Source: Vibrio aestivus (GTDB lineage Bacteria > Pseudomonadota > Gammaproteobacteria > Enterobacterales > Vibrionaceae). From it: 64,000 bases of DNA. The position numbers and the translations under genes are program-made. The stretch spans positions 1-64,000 of the forward strand of contig JYJN01000086.1 in assembly GCA_003263845.1 (NCBI GenBank), in the 5' to 3' direction. The notes beneath the pieces are model-generated. The model did no database searches, was not told the origin of the DNA, and saw only the letters and a list, made by a program, of their open reading frames with translations. Of the stretch, positions 1-8,963 are shown one piece after another; the first letter of the stretch is position 1, and each line of letters starts with the position of its first letter.

Positions 1-663
1 ATTTTGCTCGACAAACACGCTGTCGACCCCAAGGCCTGCAAAATTTAATTGGCCCGTTACGCGCCGAGCTTGCCCGGTGACTAAGCCTTGCTTTACGGCA
101 ATGAAAGTTACCGTGATGTTGGCATTAATCGCGCACCCTAATATTTGGCCAGTATCGGTATCCAACCCTGATGGGGTATCGATAGCGACAATAGGGCGTT
201 TACTGGTGTTTAAGGTATTAATCAAAGCCTGCGCTTCAGGCCGAACTTGGCCTTTGATGCCAGTGCCGAGAATACCATCGACGATCAGGTCGACATCTAC
301 GTCGACTGTATCGTTAGGAGATGCGATTTCTCCACCTGATTCGACAAACAATTGCTTTGCGCGCTGGGCATCTCCGGTAAGTTTTTGTGCGTCGCCCAAT
401 TGCCACAAAGTCACTTTGTAGCCAGATTGGCGAGCCAGCCGAGCGACAATATACCCATCACCGCCATTGTTGCCCTTGCCTGCGACCACCAATATATGTT
501 GGCAATCTGAGTAGTGCTTTTCTACCACTGAGAAGACGGCTTGCCCTGCTCGTTGCATCAGCTCGAACATCGGAAGTTTGCATGCTTTCGCCGCCAGTTT
601 TTCACCTTCACGCACCGTTTCCGATAAATAAAGTTGGACGGGTATAGATTGACTCACAGACAT
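1..663 (-). CDS. nnr: NAD(P)H-hydrate epimerase / bifunctional Nnr, N-terminal part (cut by window edge)
   Basis: Reading the minus strand from ATG at 663 gives an open frame of 221 codons that runs off the left edge. It has the YjeF N-terminal domain: a GKGNNGGDG loop at about residues 62-70, a DGILGTG motif near 130-136 and AIDTPSGLDTDTG near 161-173. In the family this domain epimerises R-NAD(P)HX to the S form, and in bacterial Nnr it is fused to an ADP-dependent dehydratase domain, which would lie outside the window. The start is supported by AGAGGCG five bases upstream. A short possible leader ORF and an inverted repeat lie upstream on the same strand. In E. coli nnr lies beside divergent queG; that gene is not here. 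Confidence 0.93.
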   Translation of the reverse strand, partial: MSVSQSIPVQLYLSETVREGEKLAAKACKLPMFELMQRAGQAVFSVVEKHYSDCQHILVVAGKGNNGGDGYIVARLARQSGYKVTLWQLGDAQKLTGDAQRAKQLFVESGGEIASPNDTVDVDVDLIVDGILGTGIKGQVRPEAQALINTLNTSKRPIVAIDTPSGLDTDTGQILGCAINANITVTFIAVKQGLVTGQARRVTGQLNFAGLGVDSVFVEQN

Positions 664-738
664 AAAAACGCCTCTGTTTTGATATGCATATCATACTAGC
701 AGAAGTGTTTGAAATTACTGTTGGATTGGCCGCAAACT

Positions 739-774
739 AATGACAGGCCTTACCTATAGGCAGGGCCTGTCATT
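739..774. repeat. Perfect 11-bp inverted repeat upstream of nnr
   Basis: Positions 739-749 (AATGACAGGCC) pair perfectly with 764-774 around a 14-base loop. There is no T-run on either side, so it is not a standard intrinsic terminator. It lies between the short ORF at 832-855 and nnr on the minus strand, so it could act in the nnr leader RNA. Its role is unknown. Confidence 0.6.
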
Positions 775-831
775 CATTACGTTTCAGGCTGAGACTATTT
801 AACGCTATTTGCATCGCTGGATTGGCTAAGT

Positions 832-855
832 TCAGTAGTTGGCATGTGAGTACAT
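832..855 (-). CDS. Possible 7-codon leader peptide
   Basis: ATG at 855 is preceded by a strong GGGAGA ribosome site with 6-base spacing and opens a seven-codon frame (MYSHANY) ending in TGA. It is followed on the same strand by the inverted repeat at 739-774 and then by nnr. A good ribosome site before such a short frame suggests a leader, but no codon enrichment (runs of His, Trp and so on) shows what it would sense. It could be chance. Confidence 0.25.
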   Translation of the reverse strand: MYSHANY

Positions 856-1040
856 GGTATTTCTCCCTGTTTGGTTGTTGGAGAATACGATAATCAACGT
901 TCGGTTTTGGGTATCGAATATTTCTGACATGAGGCAATGGAAATGAAGTGGCCCTTAGAGTTCAATTCTGTGAAATGTTAAATAGTGGCTGTTCTCATTC
1001 TGGCAATTAGATGAGCGTCGCAATTTTGATAAAACAAAAA

Positions 1041-1066
1041 ATGGCCGAGCGTAACCGCTCGGCCAT
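1041..1066 (-). terminator. Intrinsic terminator of the 67-aa gene
   Basis: An 11-bp perfect stem (ATGGCCGAGCG with CGCTCGGCCAT) closes on a TAAC loop. On the minus strand it is followed by TTTTTTG. It lies just downstream of the gene ending at 1118. Confidence 0.85.
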
Positions 1067-1117
1067 CTTAATGGATTCTTCAAATACTGTTACAAAAAAT
1101 TCATTCAGAACAAAAGC

Positions 1118-1321
1118 TTACTCTTCGTAGCCTGTTTCGTTCTTATCACCGTCAAAGGACACTAATCTGATTTCCAATTGCGCCCCAAAGTAACTCAAGG
1201 CCAACTGGGGATCTTGTGAATTTGACGCCTTCTTTCCCAGTATTTCTAACAGATCGGCCATAAAATTTTTCACAGGCTGTTCTGCTTCTGCTAACTGTTG
1301 CTGTAACGTGTTGTTATTCAT
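1118..1321 (-). CDS. Conserved-looking small protein, 67 aa, unknown
   Basis: A 67-codon frame starts at ATG 1321 behind AGGTAA and ends shortly before an intrinsic terminator. The ribosome site, stop and terminator together make it a credible transcription unit. The protein is soluble and glutamine- and glutamate-rich at the N-terminus (NNNTLQQQLAEAEQ) and has no signal peptide or membrane segment. I do not recognise a family. It is divergent from the alpha/beta hydrolase that starts at 1392, with 70 bases between them. Confidence 0.6.
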   Translation of the reverse strand: MNNNTLQQQLAEAEQPVKNFMADLLEILGKKASNSQDPQLALSYFGAQLEIRLVSFDGDKNETGYEE

Positions 1322-1391
1322 TTTTACCTAGCCATTTAAGTGCATATCCATCATCTATAAGCCTCTCAATTACATAAAAAGAGGATAAGAA

Positions 1392-2228
1392 ATGGAAATC
1401 ATCAAAACTGTTCTAAACGGCAATCACTACCGCTACTCACACCTAAACTGCGATAACTCCGACCAAACCATCATTTTTTTGCTCGGGGCGCTGCAAGATA
1501 TCGAGAGCGTACAATCTTTCTCAACACACTTTGCAACCAAGATGAACTGTATCACCATAGAAGTACCGGGTACGGGCCATACAGAAAATCTTGAATCGAC
1601 AATTAGCATTCGTGATCAAGCAACAATGCTGCGCGATTTTATCGGTTACTTAGGTATTTCTTCCGCTCACGTGATCGGATTTTCGTACGCCACTGCAGTT
1701 GCTGTTGAATTGTGTAGCCTCTGGCCAAACGTTCAATCTATGTCTATTTGCGGTGGTGTGCCGGGTATTCCGTCTTCTGGTCGTTTAGCGACGAAAAAAA
1801 TGATCGCTGCGGCCATGAACAGTCCAAGTAGTTTTGCGGCTTCATTTACTGAATCATTGACGGTCAACAATGCGGATATTCCGAAGAACAAAGCCATCAT
1901 CCGAGCGACTGAGCGCAATATTAAAGCCATGCCTCAAGAGCGTATTGATGTGTTTTTTGAGAATTCCGTGCGTCTTCTCGTTCACACTCCAAGTAACATT
2001 GAGCAAATCACTGTACCTAGCACTATTTGTGTGGGGGAGTTTGATCCCTATGTCACAAAAGAGACGGCTGAAAAATTCGCCAAGACGTTAAACAACAGTC
2101 ATTTGGTCGTCATAAAAAATGCTGACCATATGGTTCATTTGCAGCACCCAGATAAAGTAGCTCGTGCAATGCTCGCTCAAGCTGAAGCTCAAATTGTTTT
2201 GCACAATCAATTAATAAATATTACCTAA
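1392..2228 (+). CDS. Alpha/beta hydrolase-fold protein
   Basis: The 278-aa protein has the alpha/beta hydrolase layout: an oxyanion-type segment (FLLGALQD, about 29-36), a nucleophile elbow GFSYA at 96-100 with Ser98, an acidic residue in GEFDPY (Asp218) and a histidine in NADHMVHL (His246). The elbow has Ala in place of the usual second Gly of GxSxG, which occurs in some subfamilies. It starts at ATG 1392 behind AGAGGATAAG. No signal peptide is present, so it is cytoplasmic. The substrate cannot be told from the sequence; ester, lactone or thioester hydrolysis are all possible. It stands alone between divergent and convergent genes. Confidence 0.85.
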   Translation: MEIIKTVLNGNHYRYSHLNCDNSDQTIIFLLGALQDIESVQSFSTHFATKMNCITIEVPGTGHTENLESTISIRDQATMLRDFIGYLGISSAHVIGFSYATAVAVELCSLWPNVQSMSICGGVPGIPSSGRLATKKMIAAAMNSPSSFAASFTESLTVNNADIPKNKAIIRATERNIKAMPQERIDVFFENSVRLLVHTPSNIEQITVPSTICVGEFDPYVTKETAEKFAKTLNNSHLVVIKNADHMVHLQHPDKVARAMLAQAEAQIVLHNQLINIT

Positions 2229-2322
2229 ATAACTGACTTATATTGTTGTTTTATTGATATGCATAATCAACTCAATTCTATGCGTTTTTTGGGTTGATTA
2301 TTCCCACTCATTGTGGCGATGT

Positions 2323-3213
2323 CTAATTTGTTAGGTAGATTTTTGATAAAGCGGTCAGTATATCAGCAGCGTACTTTTTGTATTTGGCATCCACTTGGCT
2401 GAGTACTTTCACTGTCAATGAGTCTCGCACATGTTGAACGTGGCGTAAGTGGTGAAACTGAGGGAATTGTGTCATTTCACTGGTGAAGTTTACGTGGGAA
2501 TCGAGCTGAAAGCCAAGTTTGACTCTAAATCCGATCGCAACTGAGAAGTCCCTCACCTTATTGACGTCTTCCAGTACTTTGTATTGATACTCTGACAGCC
2601 CTAAAACGCGAGAAATTACGGATATCGGGATCCTGTTTTCCAACCGAAAACGTTTGACGGTAATAGCCGATGAGCGGTAGTAGTCGATGGCAAAGGCGTT
2701 AACATCTAAGACATCGGGTGGCAGTACGTCGTCATAGCAAATAGGTAAGTCGGCTTCGGAGAGCAGTTGATCTCTAAAGGCAAAAAATTCTGCTTTGGCG
2801 GCAGGGGTCATTAGGTCCGTCATCATCTCAATGAATAGATCGAACTGTTTGGCTGGCATTCTTCCCACGCAATACAAGGCATTGACCGCTGCACTGTCCA
2901 TTCCGCGGTAATACTCTTTGATTTTCAGCGCGTAGTAGAAACTGGTCATTGGCACCATCATGACCCAAGACATGGCCGCGACCATATGCAATGGGCGAAT
3001 GGAAGGGTAGCTTTGCTGCATGTACCGCTTAAGAGTCGATACTTTCAACCCACTCACTTTCTGCCCCAAATCTTCGAATGAAAGGCCTTGTGCGCGGCGC
3101 ACAAAAGATAAGGATACCGCCATGTCGGTATCGATCGAACCAAGAAGCGTATCCAACATCTGGATTCGTTCCTCTGGCACCTGCCCTATCTTGCTCGGAG
3201 TATTTGGGTTCAT
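2323..3213 (-). CDS. Putative DNA-binding regulator with two helix-turn-helix-like segments
   Basis: The 296-aa protein shows two segments that look like helix-turn-helix: LSFEDLGQKVSGLKVSTLKR at about 44-63, and IPISVISRVLGLSEYQYKVL at about 196-215. The middle is helical (YYALKIKEYYRGMDSAAVNA) with no clear sensor domain. Such XRE-like proteins are usually transcription regulators, but I do not recognise a named family and no target is visible. It is divergent from the acetyltransferase at 3518 across about 300 bases, so that gene is a possible target (inference). Confidence 0.5.
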   Translation of the reverse strand: MNPNTPSKIGQVPEERIQMLDTLLGSIDTDMAVSLSFVRRAQGLSFEDLGQKVSGLKVSTLKRYMQQSYPSIRPLHMVAAMSWVMMVPMTSFYYALKIKEYYRGMDSAAVNALYCVGRMPAKQFDLFIEMMTDLMTPAAKAEFFAFRDQLLSEADLPICYDDVLPPDVLDVNAFAIDYYRSSAITVKRFRLENRIPISVISRVLGLSEYQYKVLEDVNKVRDFSVAIGFRVKLGFQLDSHVNFTSEMTQFPQFHHLRHVQHVRDSLTVKVLSQVDAKYKKYAADILTALSKIYLTN

Positions 3214-3517
3214 AGAGTCCTTTCTATATCGCGTTTGATGGCGTTAGCTTGCACAATCTTTGTACAGTAATATAGCGCGGGTGAATATCATTACGCTCAC
3301 TATGGGCATGATAATGAATAGAGTTGTAAATAAGTGCAAGTATTATGGTTGAGATGTTCATAATCAGTGGCACTTAAGTCTAGTGTTGTAATGGAAAACT
3401 CTAGGGGCTTTTGTTAGCTGTCAGTTAACTCGAATCAAACTGTGATGTAGGGCAAAAGATGGGGTGTTGATATCCATTAGCATTGGATCAAATCCAATAT
3501 CAGTTGAATAGAAAGCA
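3214..3517. other. Divergent intergenic region
   Basis: These 304 bases lie between the start of the two-HTH protein and the start of the acetyltransferase. They must hold both promoters. I see no clear operator, terminator or small gene. Confidence 0.5.
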
Positions 3518-4078
3518 ATGAGAACAGAAAAAGAGAAAATGCTGGCGGGAGAACCTTATCTGGCATGGGATGAAGAGTTGGTGGCGGAACGCGTTGCTTG
3601 CCGTAACACGTTGCAAAAACTGAACAATTCTATTCCTGAAACACCTGAGTGGCGTGCGGCTATTAATGAACTGCTCCCGAATGCACCTGACGCCTACTTA
3701 GAGCCGCCATTTCGCTGCGACTATGGCTCGAACATCAAAGTAGGTAAGAACTTCTATGCCAACTTTAACTGCGTGGTATTGGATGTTGGCGAAGTGATTA
3801 TTGGCGATAATGTACTACTGGCTCCCAACGTACAAATTTACACTGCGGGTCACCCTTTGGATGTGAAAGGTCGCGTCGAAGAGGCGGTTGAGTTTGGTCA
3901 TAAGATCACTATTGGCGATAACGTTTGGCTTGGCGGCGGTGTGATTGTGTGCCCAGGGGTCAACATTGGCGCTAATAGCGTGATTGGCGCAGGCAGTGTG
4001 GTGACTAAAGATATACCTGATAATGTTGCTGCTGCGGGTAACCCATGTCGTGTGATTAAACCAATCGAACAACGATAA
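3518..4078 (+). CDS. maa: Maltose/galactoside-type O-acetyltransferase (hexapeptide repeat)
   Basis: The 186-aa protein has the Maa/LacA/NodL layout: an N-terminal helical segment (MRTEKEKMLAGEPYLAWDEEL) followed by left-handed beta-helix hexapeptide repeats from about residue 70. It has the conserved NFNCVVLD stretch, the catalytic histidine in YTAGHPLD (about His112) and the acetyl-CoA region GGGVIVCPGVNIGANSVIGAGSV split over about 141-163. The family transfers acetyl from acetyl-CoA to a sugar hydroxyl. Length is typical. The start ATG has a weak AGAAAG site. It ends before a bidirectional terminator shared with the convergent LysR gene. Exact sugar specificity is not determinable, so the symbol is a best guess. 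Confidence 0.85.
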   Translation: MRTEKEKMLAGEPYLAWDEELVAERVACRNTLQKLNNSIPETPEWRAAINELLPNAPDAYLEPPFRCDYGSNIKVGKNFYANFNCVVLDVGEVIIGDNVLLAPNVQIYTAGHPLDVKGRVEEAVEFGHKITIGDNVWLGGGVIVCPGVNIGANSVIGAGSVVTKDIPDNVAAAGNPCRVIKPIEQR

Positions 4079-4100
4079 GCACCACAAGTAAGATATATAT

Positions 4101-4137
4101 AAAAGCCGATCTCGCTGAAAAGTAGGTCGGCTTTTTT
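4101..4137. terminator. Bidirectional intrinsic terminator
   Basis: AAAAGCCGA at 4101 pairs with TCGGCTTTT ending near 4135, followed by more T residues. The A-run on the left serves as a T-run for the minus strand. It separates the convergent acetyltransferase (+) and LysR (-) genes. Confidence 0.85.
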
Positions 4138-4144
4138 GTATTTG

Positions 4145-5050
4145 TTAGTGATCGAAGTTTTCTATTAGGAAGTCGATAAAGGCGCGGACTTTGGCTGGCT
4201 GGTTTTCTCGGGACGCATAGTAGATGCGGATAGGCTGCAATTCGATTGCGCATTCAGGGAGAATTTCGACTAAACGACCGTCGGCCATATAGCTGTCAGC
4301 ATGCCATGTGGCGACAATGGTCGCGCCCACATCGTAGCTTGCGAGCTCGCACAGCGCTTCAATGTTATTGACGTTAATCACTGAGTTTTCCGGCTCGAAG
4401 CTTTCGATCTCACCTTGCGCATTCTTATAGCGCCATGGCATCAACTTCTGCGTAGAAGCGGGGCGATAGCGAATGCAGGGCCTGTTTCCTAAATCCTTCA
4501 CACTGTTTGGCAGCCCATATCGTTCAACAAACGTCGGCGATGCGACGCAGATTAAGTTCAACGGTGTGAGGTTTCTACTGACAATATTGGCGTCATCGGT
4601 CACTCGGTTTCCAATGGCAATGTCGTAACCCTCTTGCACTAAATCCACCCTGCGGTCATCTAAGTGCAAGTCCAATTCAATATTTGGATAGCGCGCTAAA
4701 AAGGACTTCATCAGTGGGAGGATAAATCGTTTGCCAAACCCATCGGGCACGGAGACCTTCAACTTTCCTCTGGGTGTCGTTTTTAAATTTTGAGTGTTTT
4801 CGAACAACTGGTTTAGTTGGCAAGCGGCAGGGCCTGCACTGCGGTAAAAACTTTCGCCGTCTTCTGTTAGCGTAAGCGCGTGAGTGGTCCGGTGAAATAG
4901 CCGTATCCCGAGCTTAGTTTCAAGCACCTTAACCGATTTGCTCACTGCGGCTGGTGTGACTTCGAGATTCCGCGCGGCTTGGGAAAAGCTCAAGGTCTTC
5001 GCCGTTTGCAAAAAGGCGGGTAGGTATTTAGCAAGTTCGAGACTACTCAT
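4145..5050 (-). CDS. LysR-family transcriptional regulator (CrgA-like)
   Basis: The 301-aa protein has an N-terminal winged HTH (FSQAARNLEVTPAAVSKSVK, about 22-41) and a LysR substrate-binding domain (GKLKVSVPDGFGKRF onward, with DLHLDDRRVDLVQEGYDIAI near 126-145). It is divergently transcribed from the nitroreductase-family gene at 5157, the usual arrangement for a LysR regulator and its target. The inducer is unknown. Family assignment is firm and the regulated gene is inferred. Confidence 0.9.
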   Translation of the reverse strand: MSSLELAKYLPAFLQTAKTLSFSQAARNLEVTPAAVSKSVKVLETKLGIRLFHRTTHALTLTEDGESFYRSAGPAACQLNQLFENTQNLKTTPRGKLKVSVPDGFGKRFILPLMKSFLARYPNIELDLHLDDRRVDLVQEGYDIAIGNRVTDDANIVSRNLTPLNLICVASPTFVERYGLPNSVKDLGNRPCIRYRPASTQKLMPWRYKNAQGEIESFEPENSVINVNNIEALCELASYDVGATIVATWHADSYMADGRLVEILPECAIELQPIRIYYASRENQPAKVRAFIDFLIENFDH

Positions 5051-5156
5051 GGCTTTTACTTTTAGTTAAAACAGTTTTTATCTTTTTGATACTACCAGTA
5101 TCTATTGAATGCGGTAAAGTATTTTGCAAATCAATCATTGAGTAGGAAGCCTGAAC

Positions 5157-5914
5157 ATGAACACCATTATTGAACAACAGCTTAATCGTCGCTCCGTCCG
5201 AGATTTCAGTGGCGAAGCAGTGAAAGCGGAAGATCTTACTCGTATTCTTCAAGCAGCGCAGCAAGCGCCGACGTCAATCAATGGCCAGCAGATTTCTTTG
5301 GTTGTGACTCGCGACAAAGATACCATTCAAAAGATTGCTGAATTAGCGGGTGGACAACCGCAAGTGGCGGGCGCCGATGTCTTCGTGACTGTTGTGGTTG
5401 ACTATCACCGTCCTGCGTCTGCCATGGATGCCATTGACCAATCTTTGGTGATCAACCAATCAGCAGAAGGCCTAATGGTGGGCGCGGTTGATGCGGGAAT
5501 TATGTTGAATGCAGTGCAAACGGCAGCCGAGTCTTTGGGTTATGGAACTACAGCAATTGGGGGCATTCGAGCCAATCCTGAAGCATGATTGAGCTGCTTA
5601 ATCTACCCGTTAATACATTCCCATTGGTCGGTTCAACGATTGGAGTGCCAGATAGCTCGGCTCCATCAGCGGTGAAACCGCGTGTTTCGTTAGAGTCGTT
5701 TGCTATGTTTGAAAAGTATGATGCTGAAAAAGTGGCGCAAGGCGCTAAGCAATATGATGTGGAGTTGCGAGAGTGGTGGGATGCAATTGGTATGGATGAT
5801 ATGCCAAGTTACGCTGCATCAACGGGACAGTTTTATAGTCAAATCTACTTTCCAACAGTAGGTAAAACGTTGGAGAAGCAAGGCTTTAAATTCCAAGACG
5901 AGCTTGCTAACTAA
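5157..5914 (+). pseudogene. NfsA/FRP-like nitroreductase-family flavoprotein, split by a 1-base frameshift
   Basis: Two overlapping frames (5157-5588 and 5585-5914) make one protein of about 252 aa. The first carries the FMN-binding RRSVRDFSGEAV and APTSINGQQ motifs and ends IRANPEA; the second begins MIELLNLPVN, which is its direct continuation. Restoring one A (GCATGATT to GCAATGATT, near 5585) joins them. The family reduces nitro compounds, quinones or flavins with NAD(P)H. The upstream divergent LysR gene may control it. Whether the break is real or a sequencing error is not known. An intrinsic terminator follows at 5975. Confidence 0.85.
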
Positions 5915-5974
5915 CGGCTTATGATTAAGTACAGAGACTACTTTCGATAATCCACTGCCTATCGAAAATGCGAG

Positions 5975-6003
5975 AAAGCCGACAGGATTGTCGGCTTTAT
6001 TGT
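5975..6003 (+). terminator. Intrinsic terminator after the nitroreductase gene
   Basis: AAAGCCGACA (5975-5984) pairs with TGTCGGCTTT (5989-5998) around GGAT, followed by a T-rich stretch. It ends the transcription unit of the nitroreductase-family gene. Confidence 0.8.
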
Positions 6004-6030
6004 TTCTTATCGATTGTTATTTATGGATTC

Positions 6031-7448
6031 TTACAGTGTGTTCTTATACACCTTGCCATCTTTCATGATGAGATCCATCTCTGTTAGGTGAGAGCCGTCT
6101 GGTTTTGCGTTGTTGTCTAACCAAGTTTCTCGACCACCAATCAGAGTAATATCTTCTAGTGGGTTACCATCAATCAACAGAATGTCGCGTAAGCGCCTAC
6201 CTCAATCACACCAATTTTGCCGTCAGAGTAGGGGTTGATCCAATCTTCCATCAGCTCTGCTGAGATACGGCCACCAGTCGATGTCATGGCACGTAGTGCC
6301 GAGAAGTTACCAAAGAACTTCGCATTTAGGTAAATCTCGTGCGCAATTTGCTTGGCACAAATATTTGCTTCACCGACACAGTCTGTATTGAAAGCGCGGT
6401 AGTCTGGGTCAAGTTTGTTTACGTTCTCAATATAGTCACCAAAAGCTTGTTGTGCCGATTCAAGTTTCTTTTGAATTGCAGGGTCTTGAACCACAGGAAT
6501 CTTAGCTAATTCTGGCGAAAATGCCGTTAGGTTGGTGACTAAAAACGCCCCTTTCTCTTGGAATTTCTTATGATGCGATTCATTGAACATAAAGCCATGC
6601 TCGATGGAAAGTACGCCAGTATCGAGTGCTTGATGCAGAGCTTTGTCTGAGTATGCGTGCGTGGCTACGTAAGAGCCGTAAGAGTTGGCAATATCCACTG
6701 CCGCTTTGAGTTCTTCATCCAGCAGAGATTGGTACTGCCATGGGTCGAACTTAGAAGAGACACCGCCACTTTGGAATACTTTCACAAACTGTCCACCTTG
6801 GCGGAAGTTGTGCCTTGCTTGCTCATGAATTTCGGCAACGCCCGATGGTGTTGACATGATGCCAAGAATTTCAAGGTTCTGCGGAGAATCGGTTAGTCGA
6901 CGTGATTGTAAGCCTACATCTGAATGGCCGCCGATAGGGGCGATTGGCGCACCAGATGCGTAGGTACGAGGAAAATCGATCTTGCCTTGTTTCTCAAGCT
7001 CGGTCCAGACACCATCAGCACCGCCCACATCGCGAATAGTGCCAAAACCTAAATCAAGGTACATTTCGCCAAAGCCTTTGGCGTGAACTGCGATTTCAGA
7101 CCAACGCATGTCGTTTGTACCCAGTAAGCCTTTAGGTAGGGTTAGGTGCATGTGTGCTTCGACAAGGGCTGGCATAAGCGTTCTACCTTCGCCATCGATA
7201 ACCGTAGCATCTGCCGGTGTGCTCGCATCACCTTTCACAATAGCGGTGATCTTGTTGCCAGTGACCACGACGGAATGATCTTCGTACAGTTTATTCTCAG
7301 TTCCGTTGAAAATGTTTACATTCTTAAAGATCACCGTTTGTGGCTGTTCAATCGTGCTTTCTACAGGTGCTGTAGTTGGCGCAGGAGCTGCAAAAGTAGT
7401 TGCAGCGGTTAGGGCTAGCGAAGCGGCGATGAGTGTTTTTTTGAACAT
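6031..7448 (-). pseudogene. Secreted amidohydrolase-family (imidazolonepropionase-like) enzyme, frameshifted near its C-terminus
   Basis: The protein starts MFKKTLIAASLALTAATTFA, a clear Sec signal peptide. It then has the amidohydrolase core: VEAHMHLT (metal-binding HxH, about 97-104), THAYSD and SIEHGFMF further on. As sequenced the frame ends at 6174 after EVGAYATFC. One G restored at GCGACATT (near 6187) gives GAYADILLIDGNPLEDITLI and continues to a stop at 6031, which is the normal end of this metal-dependent hydrolase family. The restored length is about 472 aa. It is probably a periplasmic or exported cyclic-amide or dipeptide hydrolase; the substrate is unknown. It stands as a single-gene unit. 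Confidence 0.85.
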
Positions 7449-7573
7449 AAATAAATTCTCTCTTGTGTGGGTGTGCCTTGTCTACGAGAGAGATAGTAAG
7501 GAATCTAGAGTTGTCTTAATTGCCACTTGGTGACAGTGAGAGCAAATAACGATTAACTGCTTTGGTCGGTAAA

Positions 7574-7596
7574 AAGGCCTCTTTAACAGAGGCCTT
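7574..7596 (-). terminator. Intrinsic terminator of the SYLF lipoprotein gene
   Basis: AAGGCCTCT (7574-7582) pairs with AGAGGCCTT (7588-7596). The minus strand reads into TTTTT after the stem. It lies just downstream of the gene ending at 7637. Confidence 0.85.
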
Positions 7597-7636
7597 GTAA
7601 TGGTGTTCACGAATGAACAGTTTGCTTTGAAGTCCC

Positions 7637-8220
7637 TTATTCTGAGTTTTCTATCACGTCATCAGTAAAGTCGGTTACCCAGAACTTGTAGCCTTGTACC
7701 GTTGCTTGCGCTGCTGCGCCCCAAATAGCGCTTTGATAAATTTTCACTCCTTCTACATCGAAGGATGTGTTCGCTGCGGCTTGATCGCCTTCACCGTCAT
7801 TCTTTGCACTCGCATCGGCTTTCGCGCCGGCATCCCAGCCAGTTTCTTCAAACCGCTTCATCGCTTCTGTTCCGGTATAGGCGTAAACAAACGCGACTTT
7901 TTTGAACCCAATACCTACACCGGCTCCCAGTGAGGCAAAACGATAATAGGTAACGTTCCCACCTTTATGGTAGGTACAAATACCACCACCGGACGCGGCC
8001 GCAAATAAGTAACTGTCGCTACCGGTACAAACTAGATAGCTTTACTTCCGCCTACAGAGGCTTGGGCGCTAGGATGATCTTCATATATTTGCTGCAGGGC
8101 CGATTGCGTTTCTTTTAGCGCATTTTTCTTTTTCGCTTCGGGCGTATCCCCAGTTGCACAACCTGCCAACATGACTGCTCCGATACTTGCCACAGCAGCG
8201 GCTTGAACGAGTTTTTTCAT
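7637..8220 (-). pseudogene. SYLF/YSC84-domain lipoprotein, frameshifted
   Basis: Translation should begin at ATG 8220, directly behind an ideal AGGAGGAC site, and not at the more upstream in-frame ATG (8277). The product starts MKKLVQAAAVASIGAVMLAG-C, a lipoprotein signal with a lipobox ending at Cys. As sequenced the frame stops after GGSKAI. Restoring one base near 8039 gives KAYLVCTGSDSYLFAAASGG and continues to ENSE at 7637, with the SYLF-type GAGVGIGFKKVAFVYAY and a C-terminal VQGYKFWVTDFTDD. SYLF proteins bind lipids and some are outer-membrane lipoproteins. The restored length is about 194 aa. An intrinsic terminator follows. Confidence 0.8.
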
Positions 8221-8425
8221 TTGTCCTCCTGTCGGATATTGACATTTATTCAATGCCTTAGATAAAACATAGCTCAATATTTGAACGCTGCATATTTGTT
8301 GTGAAAAAGTGCTGACGCTTCTTTTACATTAAGGTCTGCTTACATCAAGGTATAACGGTGTAAGTCTTGATAAAGTATGGGGTTGGATTCAAAGGCAGTC
8401 TAAAAAGTAGGAGCCATAAAGCAGT

Positions 8426-8944
8426 ATGGAAAACTGGTTGGCACAAGGGGTTGGAATAGCCGCCTTTCTCGTAGGTGTTTCGGCGTTCTGGCAAAAAGAT
8501 GACATGCGAATGCGCTATCAAATGATGCTGTTCTGTATGGTGATGGGCGCACACTTTTTAATGATGGGGGCGTTTGTGGCCGGTATTGGGTCGCTGATCA
8601 ACGGAGTTCGCAGTTATGTGTCAATGAAAACCCAATCTCGGCGAATCATGTGGTTTTTTATCGGGCTGTTACTATTGATGATGCTGCCAAACGTGCATCA
8701 TCCTATGGAGTTACTGACGGTATTGGGCTCTTGTCTCGGCACTTGGGCGCTGTTTTCAAAGCAAGGTATCGTTTTGCGTTGCTTTATCTTGTTTAATGCA
8801 GTCTGTTGGTTGACGCATAATTTGTGGCTAGGCTCTATTGGGGGTTCTGCTGTGGAGGCGACGTTTATAGTAACGCATATCCTCACAATCTATCGTCTCT
8901 ATAAATTGAAGCAGAGTGAGAATACCACTTGCAACGCTAGATAA
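8426..8944 (+). CDS. ygjV: YgjV-family inner-membrane protein
   Basis: The 172-aa protein is strongly hydrophobic with about five predicted membrane segments (for example GIAAFLVGVSAFW, MMLFCMVMGAHFLMMGAFV and FFIGLLLLMMLP). The order matches the YgjV family: an early FWQKDD loop, LINGVRSYVSMKT near 54-66, and a late NAVCWLTHNLWLGSIGGSAV. The function of the family is not established. It is followed after 19 bases by the DUF523 gene on the same strand, so the two may be cotranscribed. Confidence 0.85.
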   Translation: MENWLAQGVGIAAFLVGVSAFWQKDDMRMRYQMMLFCMVMGAHFLMMGAFVAGIGSLINGVRSYVSMKTQSRRIMWFFIGLLLLMMLPNVHHPMELLTVLGSCLGTWALFSKQGIVLRCFILFNAVCWLTHNLWLGSIGGSAVEATFIVTHILTIYRLYKLKQSENTTCNAR

Positions 8945-8963
8945 ATTTAGAAGGAAATTTGTG

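Larger units (their letters stand above)
664..1117. other. Intergenic region, nnr to 67-aa gene
   Basis: This 454-base gap holds the possible leader ORF (832-855), the inverted repeat (739-774) and the terminator at 1041-1066. Nothing else was recognised in it. Confidence 0.6.

Noticed and set aside
8032..8277. Start of the SYLF lipoprotein at the upstream ATG 8277
   Set aside because: ATG 8220 directly follows an AGGAGGAC site and begins a textbook lipoprotein signal; the upstream extension reads across that site.
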